From contig CALFAM010000039.1 of assembly GCA_937948815.1 (NCBI GenBank), positions 1 to 57,867 of the forward strand: 57,867 nucleotides of DNA, given 5' to 3'. The notes below the pieces were generated by a model. The model had not been told where the DNA came from, searched no databases, and was given only the letters and a program-made list of their open reading frames with translations. A program made the position numbers and the translations under genes. Every line of letters starts with the position of its first letter. The first letter of the stretch is position 1. This document shows positions 45,717-54,409 of this stretch, in pieces. This DNA comes from an uncultured bacterium (GTDB taxonomy: Bacteria; Acidobacteriota; Thermoanaerobaculia; Multivoradales; J023).

Positions 45717-46400
45717 CTAGGCAACTCGTCCCCAAAGCGCATTCGGATTCTTTTTCCGAGCTTCGAGAAGCGCCGCATTCGTCGCCGAGGTCTGCTCGAC
45801 AGTCCAGGTGTTGTCGGCGTTCAGAATCGCCGTCATTGAATAGTTGTTCACGCCGAAATCGATGTTCGCGTCGCTGGTGATCTGCGTGATGTCCAGCACC
45901 TCGCCTTGGGAGAAGTCGCCGAAGGTGATCCAGTACTGCGGATGCGGTGTGAACATGGCCGTGATGTTGGGTTGCGACTGGACCGCGAAGGTGCCGGATC
46001 CGGACATGCCGATTCCCACCGATGCCTGGTTGGGGGTAATCGTGCCGTCCTGGTTGACGTAGAGCGTACCCGGCTGGGGCCCTTGCTGCTGATTCTGGAA
46101 CGTATAGGCACCTCCGACCTTGGTGAACTGGACCTGGTTGCTCGAGGTCAAGTCCGCCGGCCAGTCCTGCGATGCAGTGAACATCACACCGGGTTGCAGC
46201 TTACCGGTCTCCGACCACACGAAGCTGTAGTCGATGGTCCATTCGAACCGGACGGTCGTGGTGGGCGTCGCCGGCTTGCAGAACCAGGCGAGGGACATCA
46301 CGTTCGGATCGTTGATGTCGGGATCTTGCTGGTAGACGCATGCGTCCCCGGTCAGAGACGAGTTGTTGACAAAGTTCAACGTATACTTGGTTCCTGACAT
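45717..46400 (-). CDS. RhiA-like protein 1
   Basis: The ATG at 46400 (GAGGAG upstream) is preferred over the adjacent GTG; 227 residues, no signal peptide. The core YTLNFVNNSSLTGDACVYQQ, DPNVMSLAWFCKPATPTTTV, WPADLTSSNQVQFTKVGGAY, ASVGIGMSGSGTF, FTPHPQYWITFGDFSQGEVL and SMTAILNADNTWTV is shared with protein 2 and resembles RhiA of Rhizobium leguminosarum. It is the first gene after a consensus sigma-54 promoter, 52 bases from the predicted transcript start. Confidence 0.78.
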   Translation of the reverse strand: MSGTKYTLNFVNNSSLTGDACVYQQDPDINDPNVMSLAWFCKPATPTTTVRFEWTIDYSFVWSETGKLQPGVMFTASQDWPADLTSSNQVQFTKVGGAYTFQNQQQGPQPGTLYVNQDGTITPNQASVGIGMSGSGTFAVQSQPNITAMFTPHPQYWITFGDFSQGEVLDITQITSDANIDFGVNNYSMTAILNADNTWTVEQTSATNAALLEARKKNPNALWGRVA

Positions 46401-46462
46401 CACACGTTCTCCTCAGGTCGTAAGTTGTGCACCCGTGCTCGGGTGTGGGTACCGACCGATAG

Positions 46463-46479
46463 AGCAAAGTGAGTGCCAG
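46463..46479 (-). promoter_or_regulatory. Sigma-54 promoter of the RhiA-like cluster
   Basis: On the minus strand CTGGCAC, five bases, TTGCT is an exact -24/-12 element with correct spacing and the same half-sites as the promoter at 16686. Transcription should start near 46452. It overlaps the annotated start of the divergent activator gene. Confidence 0.8.
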
Positions 46480-48190
46480 GCGATACCTGCCCCAATCGCC
46501 CGCACTTCACGCGCTGCGTGTTCGATCAACGACCGACTACGGCCACGAAACGTCGACTTTGTCCACCTACGACCACTCGATCGACGAAACCGAGACACGA
46601 CAGGCCGAAGAGCTCTCCGGCGTCGTCGAGATTCGGGTTCCCGGGTTGACCGTGCTCTACCATCCGAATCTCGATCGGGTTGGTGAGCGCGCGCTACTCA
46701 CGGACCTCGCCACAGGTGCCACCCGCGCGCTCTCGCGCCACGAACCTGGATTTGCACGCCCCGGTGACCACCACCAACGCGGGCTGGACGATGCATCGAT
46801 CAGTCGTCAGCCGATCCGTCTGATGCCTGGGGAGAGCGCTGGATCGATCGCAGTGTCGACGGTTGGATCGCGCACGACGTTGGTCGTCGAAGGCCAGCCG
46901 ATACCCGACCGGGCGACCTGCAGCGCCGCCGACATCGAACGCGGCGTTGTCTTGCTACTGGGTGGGCGCATCGTCCTGTTCCTCCACCTGCTCGATCCGC
47001 TGAGCAGCACGGCACCGGCCGTCCAGGGCCTCATTGGCGAGAGCCTACCGATGGCCCAGGCGCGCCGGGAGATCAAACAGGTCGCGGACCTTCTCGTGCC
47101 CGTGCTGCTGCGCGGTGAGACCGGTACCGGCAAGGAGATCGTGGCGCGCGCGATCCACGACGCCAGCCCGCGGCGATCCGGCCCTTTCGTCGCCGTCAAC
47201 ATGGCAGCGATCCCAGCGCCCCTCGCGGCCGCAGAGCTCTTCGGCGCTGCCAAGGGCGCCTACACGGGTGCCCAGCGGGCACGGCGCGGCCACTTTCAGA
47301 ACGCCGAGGGCGGCACGCTCTTCTTGGACGAAATTGGCGAAGCACCTACCGAGATTCAAACCTTGCTTCTGCGCGCCCTCGAGACCCGCGAGATTCAGCC
47401 CGTCGGCACCGAGCAACCACAAAAGGTCGACGTCCGCGTGATCTCGGCGACCGACCGCGATCTCGAGGCAGCGGCGCGCGAGCAAGGATTTCGCTCTCCG
47501 CTCCTTTACCGTCTGGCGGGCTTCACCCTGCGCCTGCCACCACTGCGACACCGCCGTGAGGACTTCGGGCGCCTGTTCGTCGCGTTCTTGCGCCGTGAGC
47601 TCAGCGCGATCGACGCGTCGGACCGCCTGGCACTGCGTGACGGGGCACAGCGCAACGATGGGCCCTGGATTCCCGCCGCCCTTGTCGCCCGCCTGGCCGC
47701 CCACGATTGGCCCGGCAATGTACGCCAGCTCGCGAACGTGACCCGCCAACTGGTGATCGCCAACCGCGGGGTCGATCGCGTGCGCATGCCGGCGTCCATG
47801 GACACCCTGATTGGTCAAGCGTCGCCAGGCGCGCTCCCCGCAATTCAGCGCACCACAGAGGCTGTGACGACACAACGACCGGCCAGCGCGGCACCCAAGG
47901 CCGGGCCACGCAAACCGGTCGAAATCCACGAGGACGAGCTGATCCGTTGCCTGCGCGCCAACCGCTGGCGTCTGCAAGACACGGCCGATCAGCTCGGCAT
48001 CGCCCGCACATCCCTCTACCACCTGATCGCACGCAGTCGGCGGGTGCAAAAGGCCTCGGACCTCAGCCGAGAGCAGATCGAAGCGTCTCAGCAAGCACAT
48101 GCCGGCAGCATTGCCCGCATGGCCGACGCCTTCGAAGTCTCCGAGCGCGCCCTTCGTCGCCGCATGGGGCAACTTCGGATCCCGATCTGA
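46469..48190 (+). CDS. FHA-domain sigma-54-dependent activator
   Basis: The 573-residue frame from a GTG at 46469 has no good ribosome-binding site and overlaps the divergent promoter; a start further in (GTG at 46520 or beyond) is likely. An N-terminal FHA-like domain lies at about 50-170. The AAA+ domain follows: Walker A GETGTGKE (about 217-224), loop GAYTGA (about 264-269, the Tyr form of GAFTGA), Walker B GGTLFLDEIGEA and WPGNVRQLAN. Two helix-turn-helix segments end the protein (LQDTADQLGIARTSLYHLI and FEVSERALRRRM). FHA domains bind phosphothreonine, so input from a Ser/Thr kinase is likely. The obvious target is the divergent sigma-54 promoter. Confidence 0.9.
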   Translation: MSARRYLPQSPALHALRVRSTTDYGHETSTLSTYDHSIDETETRQAEELSGVVEIRVPGLTVLYHPNLDRVGERALLTDLATGATRALSRHEPGFARPGDHHQRGLDDASISRQPIRLMPGESAGSIAVSTVGSRTTLVVEGQPIPDRATCSAADIERGVVLLLGGRIVLFLHLLDPLSSTAPAVQGLIGESLPMAQARREIKQVADLLVPVLLRGETGTGKEIVARAIHDASPRRSGPFVAVNMAAIPAPLAAAELFGAAKGAYTGAQRARRGHFQNAEGGTLFLDEIGEAPTEIQTLLLRALETREIQPVGTEQPQKVDVRVISATDRDLEAAAREQGFRSPLLYRLAGFTLRLPPLRHRREDFGRLFVAFLRRELSAIDASDRLALRDGAQRNDGPWIPAALVARLAAHDWPGNVRQLANVTRQLVIANRGVDRVRMPASMDTLIGQASPGALPAIQRTTEAVTTQRPASAAPKAGPRKPVEIHEDELIRCLRANRWRLQDTADQLGIARTSLYHLIARSRRVQKASDLSREQIEASQQAHAGSIARMADAFEVSERALRRRMGQLRIPI

Positions 48191-48302
48191 TCGCGATGAA
48201 GGAATAGGCGGGGCGCAGCCGGGACCCCGAACACGTCAGGCTGCTTCGTGGCTTCCTCGACAAGGGCAAACCATGACGCAATAACGCAAGCGGAATGGCT
48301 GG

Positions 48303-51300
48303 TCAGACTCCTCGCGCCGTGTCGATCTTCTGCAGCGCGCCAACCAGATCGCGGAGCTCGTCGAGGCGTTTGAGGCTGCGGTCGAGCAGGTCGCTGGTGC
48401 CGCGGTCGTTCTCCAGCTCGAGGGTATCGAGACGGCGACTGAGACTCTGAACCAGCGGTAGCAGGCCGTCTTCGACCTGCTTGCCGAGCCGACCGAGGAG
48501 GTCGACGACTCCAGGGCCGAGCCGCTGCACGACTTCGACGCCGCCAGCCGGTCGCTCTGCCAGCGCCGCCAGGGTCTGGTCCAGGCGGTCGAGATAGGGC
48601 GCGAAATCTCCGGCAGGCGCGTGGGAGCTGGTGGTCGGCAAGCGGGTGGGGGACAGATTGCTCGATTTACCCGAGATCCGCGTGCGGCGCGTGGGCTCCG
48701 CAGCTGCATCGTACGCCACGGGTTGCGGTTCAGCAGCCTGCTGAGACGTCACCTGCCGAACAGCGGCCTGCTGGGCTACCGTCGTGAGCACGTCGCCCAT
48801 GCGCTCGAGCACGGAATCGAGGCGATTGGTGAGCTGCTGAGTCTGCGCACGCAGCGCGGTCAGGTGCTCGTCATCGGCCCGGCTGCTCGCCTCCGCACCG
48901 CCAGTGGCCGGCGTGGCCGCTTCGTGGGCTGCCGATACCGAAGACACTGCCACCGTACTTTGGGCGAGCGCGCGCACCGCTTCACCCAAACGGTCGACAA
49001 TCGGGCTGACGACTCCTTGAATGGTCGCCGCCAGATCCGCTCCGCTGGCCGCCTCCGCGTCTGGCGTGTCGGCCGCACCGGCCGCTTGCTGTTGCGCTAC
49101 CCATGCCACCATGCGCTCAGCCTCTGCAGCAGCACGTGCTTGGGATGCCGCGAGTGCGGCTTCGGCCGCGCCGTCAAGGGTACGATCGATCCCTTCGAGT
49201 CGTTCGCCCACCATGCCGAGCTGGCGAATCACTCGCACGGTGGGATCTTCCTCGTCACCACCCGCGGACTGCTGCCGCACGTAGGCCCGCTTGATCGCGT
49301 CCCAACGCTCGGCCTCCTTATCCGACAAGACACCCCGCAGCTCGCGGAGCTTCAGCAAGTTGGCTTCGGCACCCGTGGTCAGAGCTTGTGCCTCACCCTG
49401 GTAGTGATCGTCCAGCAAGGCTTCGAGCTCGCTGTCGTTCATCTCTGGCACGATTCGCTCGGTCAGCTTGTTCATGTTGCGGTAGCTACCCTGCAACAGG
49501 AACGGCGGCTCAGTGCGATAGGCGTCTGCCTGCGAGGCAGAGGAGATGTAGGTGCGATTGACCGCCAACAAAACTTGTTGCACGCGCAGCAACCGCCGCA
49601 GGACGGCCAGGATGTCTTCGAGCTCGGCCCCATCGTAGGGATACTTCAGCGAGTCGTTGGCAATGGTCTCGCCGCGCGCCTTCTTGACCAAGAGCCGGAC
49701 ATCTTCCGGGTCACGCGCCGCCAATGGCGCCAAGGCACTGCTCGAGGTCAGACTGTTCTCGAGATAGGAAAGCGCGAACAGATCGTCTTTGCCCGACAGA
49801 ATGTCGCCGAGGTTGTACGTATCCGCTCGGTTGGCCAACATATCGGGAATGCGGAAAGTCTCACCCGACTCGGTGTAGGGGTTGCCCGCCATCACAACAG
49901 CAAATCGCTTGCCCCGCAGATCGTAGGTCCGGGTCTCGCCCCGCCACACGCCTTCCATCCGACGCTGGGCGTCGCAGAGGGCAATGAACTTCTGCAACAG
50001 CTCCGGATTCGTATGCTGAATGTCGTCGAGGTAGAGCAGCACGTTGTTGCCCATTTCGAGACCGAAGCTGATCTTCTCGACTTCTTGGCGCGCGGTCGCG
50101 TTGGGCGCTTCCGCCGGATCCACCGAGGTCACGGCGTGCCCGAGCGCCGGGCCGTTGATCTTGACGAAGGTCATGCCGAGACGGCTGGCCACGTACTCCA
50201 TGAGCGTGGTCTTGCCGTAACCCGGTGGCGAGATGAGCAAGAGCAGACCCATCTGATCGGTACGCTTGCTGTCGCCGAGCGCACCGAGCTGCTTGGCCAG
50301 GTTGTCGCCGATCAAGGGCAGGTAGACCTCGTCGATCAGACGATTGCGGACAAAGGCACTCATCACGCGAGGCGTGAACTCGCCGAGTCGCAGGCGCGCG
50401 TTTTCCTTCTCGAGCAGGGTGTGACGCCGGGCCTGGAAGGCTCGGAAGGCAGGCACCCGCTCCTCACGGAACGCTCCCAGCCGCTCGAGAAAGGCATCGA
50501 GGCGCAGCTCGAGGGCGCGCTCGCGAATGCGTCCGTGCTGACCTAGCAGGTGATCGACCTGAGCCACGCCCAAGGGTGCCGCGTCGGCGCGCGCCGGTGC
50601 TCCTGGTTGCCCTTCGGTGATCACCAGGGCCGCGGCTTCCCAGATCGCGGGTCGCCAGCGCTCGGCGGCGGATTCGCCAGCCGTACCCGCCGCGGCACCT
50701 TCGCCGCCCGTCGGTGCGACATCGCGGTCGACGAACGCCTCAAGCCATGCCGTGGCGAGCGCGAACCGCTGCCCGATCCGTCCTTGCTGCCGAGCAACAT
50801 CACCGGCGCCATCGCGTTCATCACCGCCTGCGCCATCTAGAGCGTCGAGGTCGGCCAGCAGGGTCTTCCGGCTTCCCGAACGGTCGAGGTACGCCAGCAG
50901 TGCATCGCGCAGGGACACGGCTTCGGCGCTGAGCACGAAGCACGCGCCCTCAGCAGCCAGCTCTTCGAAGAGATAGCGGCCAGCGCCGCGCAGCTCGTCG
51001 GGACGCAGCACCAGTCCCTCGCGCTGGGCGAAGGTGCCCAGCGCGGTCGCCAGCTCGTCGGTCAACGCATCGATCGCCGGACTGTGCGTAAACGCCGCGC
51101 GCAATCGATCGAGGCTCTGGGCGCGCCGCCGCCAACGATCACGGAGTCCGCGGTCACGGTGCGCATCCTCCTGGCCCGCGGCAGCAGGAGCTGCGCTCAG
51201 CAGGTGAGCCCAGAACAGGTAGGCCACAGCGCGCGCGCGCGGCGGGAAGCGCAGAAGACCTGCGCGTGCGTAGAGCTGGACGAGCGCGCCCAGAATGTGC

Positions 51301-54300
51301 GCGGCATCGTGGTCATGCACGCCACGCTCGTATCCTTCGTCGTAGCGGTCAGACGCATAGCCACGCACGATCTCCTCGAGGCTCTGCCCAGCGCCGGCGG
51401 CGCTGTCTTGCGACGAGCCTGCGTGCGTGGCCAGGAGCGTCGCCAGATCGTGCCTGCCGACGCCGCGCTCGGCATCCGAGAACAGGCTGTAGGCCAGGAA
51501 CTCACCCCGGTAGACCTCGGCCGTCTCGGACACCAGGAGCTGATTCCAGAAGTCCCGGGTCGCGCCCCAGTCCGGATCGTCGACCGGCGTGTAGTAGTCG
51601 GTGCCGGTCAGGTGGAAGGCCATCTCAGCCCGCTCGCCGCCCCCCGGGCTACTTTGGCGCCGCGGCACCATGGTGAGCGCGAGCGGCTGCTGGTTGACGC
51701 TGAAGCGGTGACGGCCCAGGCGCACGACTTCGGCGCCGTCTTCGTACAGATCGCGGCGATCACGCAAGGTACGACCGGCATCTTGACGGGCTGCCTTCAA
51801 CCGTGAGGCGAGCTCGTCCGAACGCACGGCGTCGCCGAGATCACGAAGTTGCTCACCGATCTCGCGCAGCTTGGCGACCATGGCGTCACCCGCGAAGTAG
51901 GCGTTGAGCGCGTCTTCGTCATTGAGCGAGGCCGTTCGCCGCCCGATCCCTTCGAAGATCCGGTCCGCCGCGGACCACAGCCGATCCGCCTTGCGCTGTC
52001 GGGCGTCCTGAAGCGCCTGCTTCTTGCTGCTCAGCGCTTCGTAGACATCCTCGCGTTTGGTCGTGAGCTGATCGAGGAATGCGTCGTCGAGCTCGCCGAA
52101 TCGCGCTTCGAGATCTTCGAGCTGCACCATCAGCTTGGCCAGCGCCTCATCGCATGCCTCGGGGGTGTCGGCAAGGCCAATGGCACCCGAAACTTGCTGA
52201 TCGAAAAGCTGGAACTGGGCCGCGAACTCAGCCGAGCCCTCCTCCGAGGCCAGAGCCTTGCGCCGTCCTTCGACCAGTGCCCGTGCACGGTTGAGCTGGG
52301 CGAAGATCTCGGAGATCCGTTCGAGGATGCGCGTGCGTACCGTGGCATCGTCGATCGCCAAACCACCGACCACTTCGGTCAGCAGCTCGAGGGCGTCCCC
52401 CACGCTGTCGATCGATTCGCGAATGGGCACGAGCTCGGTGAGCTTCGCCACCGCCGGCGCGGCGGCCGCCTGTTCGTCGATGGTCGTTCGATAGTGCGCG
52501 AGCGCTTCGTCGCCGAGCAGAAACTCCACCGTATGGCCGGAGATCGTGGTGAACGCATCCTCGACGTCGACCCGGAGCGACTCGAGCCGCGTGGTGTCGG
52601 CGTAGCGCATCTCGCCGAGGGTCACCAAACGCCCCCGCTCCTGGCGCAGCGCGGCGAGCGCGGCGACATAGTCGTCGACACGTTTCCAGGTATCGGGGGT
52701 CGCCCCACGGATCAACGAACCGATCTCGTTGGCAGCTTCGTCGACCGCGGTCCGTGCGCGCCGACGCTGGGCTTCGACCTTGGCAAACGCGCCAATCACC
52801 TGCTCGGCGGTCTCCCGCACACCCGCGGTGGGGGTCGCCAGATCGAGCACGTCTTCGTGGCCGAGCCACGGATAGGCATCGAGTGTGCGGATCGCCGCCC
52901 GGGTCAGCTCTTCGTAGCCCTGGGCGGTCGGCGTCGGACTGTCCGCCGCGCGGACCAACGACAGCGCGTCCGAGATGCCACGCACCAGGTCGGCATTGCC
53001 GATCGTCTCGAGGAAGGAATCGCCCGCCGGGATCCGCGCGGCATGCTCCTCGGAAACGAAGGGCGTTTCCATGACCTGCATGGCGTGGACCCGCGTCGGC
53101 TCGCTCGAATCAGCGCGAAAAACGACCATCCAGCCGTCGTCGAAACGACCAAAGCCATGGCATTGGATGGGGCGCTGAACCTGCTTGCGGATCAGATTGT
53201 AGGGCAGCAGCACGTAGCGCCCTTCGTCTCGCTGGTGGAAAATGTAGAGGACATCCTCACCATTGGGCGAGCGCACGACGCGCTTGAGCTCCATGGCACG
53301 GGTGTCGAGATCGAAGGTCTTGGTCGACCCGTCCTGCAGGTAGTACCCACCGGGAAAGATCAGGCCATGGTCTTCGGGGAGCTGCACGCAGGATCGGCCG
53401 ATGGCGTCGATTCGATCGACCTGCTGGTTGCGCGTGTTGAAGACCAGGTAGCGCCATACCTTCTCGTTGTAGGGCCGGACCTTGAGCAAGATCAAGCCGC
53501 CGAGCTTGGCATAGTGCACCTCGGCATCCGCGAGGGTCTGATGGGCTTCGTCCACCGGCTCGCGGTAGATGCCGTGTCCGTCCTCGGTATTGTCTTCGAC
53601 CTTGACCGTCAGATCGCCGCCCACGGTTTCGACAAAAACCTGATCGAGAATCGAAACGTGGGGATGCCGGCCGAGCACGTAGTCGTCGCGGTCAGTTACC
53701 GTCCATTCGAAATCGTGAGAAGCCGGGAAAACATGATCCCGCTCCCCCCGGTTGTCGATGTAGGAGACCCGGTGGTCGGAATCGATCGCCCACCGAAAAA
53801 CCTTGACATCCGTGGCGGACGCGCCGGTCTGGAACACGGCGAGTATCTTGCCCCCGACCATGCGGAGCAACTGCAGCCGGGTGTCCTTGTAGTAGCGATA
53901 GGTCTCGCTGAAGTCACGGACGAAGACGGGATCGGCGAGAAAGTTGTCCGGATCATCGGCCGCCAGTGGCTCGAAGGTGAACCGACGCGTACCCTCGCCG
54001 TCTTCACTGCCATCACTTTCGGCACCCTCGACCCGAAAACGATGCAGCGTGAGGACGTCTTCGACCTTGGTCTCCGTACGCAAGCCGAGGAAGACGTTGT
54101 AGCCGAAGAGCAGTCGGTCACCGACCGCCAAAATGTCGCGCGAGACGCAGTTGTTCTCGGTACGGATGCGCTCGCTCGAGGCCAGGCGAAGCTCGGTCGC
54201 CCCGAAGATTTCGAGACGTTTGGCATTGAGCGCCTCGGCGCGTTCGCGCAGGCTGCGCGCATGGACGAGCAAGCGATCGCGCAGCAGCTCATAGGTGCCC

Positions 54301-54389
54301 TGATCGACCGCTGCGGGCGCTGCCGTTCCTTCAGACGGCGTGCTCGTTTCGTGCCCCTGCGGGTCGGCTGATTCCGGTTCCGTGCTCAT
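48303..54389 (-). CDS. Giant AAA+ ATPase of the flotillin-linked 'DNA repair ATPase' group
   Basis: The 2028-residue protein has an N-terminal beta-rich domain (about 30-430), a long helical, coiled-coil region rich in Glu/Arg (about 500-900), a middle alpha region and an AAA+ domain. The AAA+ domain has Walker A SPPGYGKTTLMEY (about 1385-1395) and Walker B VLLYLDDIQ (about 1450). The C-terminal 350 residues are Ala/Gln-rich and coiled-coil-like. Proteins of this type are annotated as DNA repair ATPases but sit with flotillin and NfeD-like genes, which suggests a membrane-remodelling or stress role. It follows the flotillin gene by 20 bases. Confidence 0.85.
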   Translation of the reverse strand: MSTEPESADPQGHETSTPSEGTAAPAAVDQGTYELLRDRLLVHARSLRERAEALNAKRLEIFGATELRLASSERIRTENNCVSRDILAVGDRLLFGYNVFLGLRTETKVEDVLTLHRFRVEGAESDGSEDGEGTRRFTFEPLAADDPDNFLADPVFVRDFSETYRYYKDTRLQLLRMVGGKILAVFQTGASATDVKVFRWAIDSDHRVSYIDNRGERDHVFPASHDFEWTVTDRDDYVLGRHPHVSILDQVFVETVGGDLTVKVEDNTEDGHGIYREPVDEAHQTLADAEVHYAKLGGLILLKVRPYNEKVWRYLVFNTRNQQVDRIDAIGRSCVQLPEDHGLIFPGGYYLQDGSTKTFDLDTRAMELKRVVRSPNGEDVLYIFHQRDEGRYVLLPYNLIRKQVQRPIQCHGFGRFDDGWMVVFRADSSEPTRVHAMQVMETPFVSEEHAARIPAGDSFLETIGNADLVRGISDALSLVRAADSPTPTAQGYEELTRAAIRTLDAYPWLGHEDVLDLATPTAGVRETAEQVIGAFAKVEAQRRRARTAVDEAANEIGSLIRGATPDTWKRVDDYVAALAALRQERGRLVTLGEMRYADTTRLESLRVDVEDAFTTISGHTVEFLLGDEALAHYRTTIDEQAAAAPAVAKLTELVPIRESIDSVGDALELLTEVVGGLAIDDATVRTRILERISEIFAQLNRARALVEGRRKALASEEGSAEFAAQFQLFDQQVSGAIGLADTPEACDEALAKLMVQLEDLEARFGELDDAFLDQLTTKREDVYEALSSKKQALQDARQRKADRLWSAADRIFEGIGRRTASLNDEDALNAYFAGDAMVAKLREIGEQLRDLGDAVRSDELASRLKAARQDAGRTLRDRRDLYEDGAEVVRLGRHRFSVNQQPLALTMVPRRQSSPGGGERAEMAFHLTGTDYYTPVDDPDWGATRDFWNQLLVSETAEVYRGEFLAYSLFSDAERGVGRHDLATLLATHAGSSQDSAAGAGQSLEEIVRGYASDRYDEGYERGVHDHDAAHILGALVQLYARAGLLRFPPRARAVAYLFWAHLLSAAPAAAGQEDAHRDRGLRDRWRRRAQSLDRLRAAFTHSPAIDALTDELATALGTFAQREGLVLRPDELRGAGRYLFEELAAEGACFVLSAEAVSLRDALLAYLDRSGSRKTLLADLDALDGAGGDERDGAGDVARQQGRIGQRFALATAWLEAFVDRDVAPTGGEGAAAGTAGESAAERWRPAIWEAAALVITEGQPGAPARADAAPLGVAQVDHLLGQHGRIRERALELRLDAFLERLGAFREERVPAFRAFQARRHTLLEKENARLRLGEFTPRVMSAFVRNRLIDEVYLPLIGDNLAKQLGALGDSKRTDQMGLLLLISPPGYGKTTLMEYVASRLGMTFVKINGPALGHAVTSVDPAEAPNATARQEVEKISFGLEMGNNVLLYLDDIQHTNPELLQKFIALCDAQRRMEGVWRGETRTYDLRGKRFAVVMAGNPYTESGETFRIPDMLANRADTYNLGDILSGKDDLFALSYLENSLTSSSALAPLAARDPEDVRLLVKKARGETIANDSLKYPYDGAELEDILAVLRRLLRVQQVLLAVNRTYISSASQADAYRTEPPFLLQGSYRNMNKLTERIVPEMNDSELEALLDDHYQGEAQALTTGAEANLLKLRELRGVLSDKEAERWDAIKRAYVRQQSAGGDEEDPTVRVIRQLGMVGERLEGIDRTLDGAAEAALAASQARAAAEAERMVAWVAQQQAAGAADTPDAEAASGADLAATIQGVVSPIVDRLGEAVRALAQSTVAVSSVSAAHEAATPATGGAEASSRADDEHLTALRAQTQQLTNRLDSVLERMGDVLTTVAQQAAVRQVTSQQAAEPQPVAYDAAAEPTRRTRISGKSSNLSPTRLPTTSSHAPAGDFAPYLDRLDQTLAALAERPAGGVEVVQRLGPGVVDLLGRLGKQVEDGLLPLVQSLSRRLDTLELENDRGTSDLLDRSLKRLDELRDLVGALQKIDTARGV

Positions 54390-54409
54390 GGAGATGGCTC
54401 AGAAACGGC

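Noticed and set aside
44289..46400. Possible prophage because of the tail-collar protein
   Set aside because: No capsid, terminase, portal, integrase or attachment site is nearby, and tail-collar folds are common in non-phage proteins.
51849..54371. Long plus-strand open frame (about 840 codons)
   Set aside because: It is antisense to the giant ATPase and shows no family motif.
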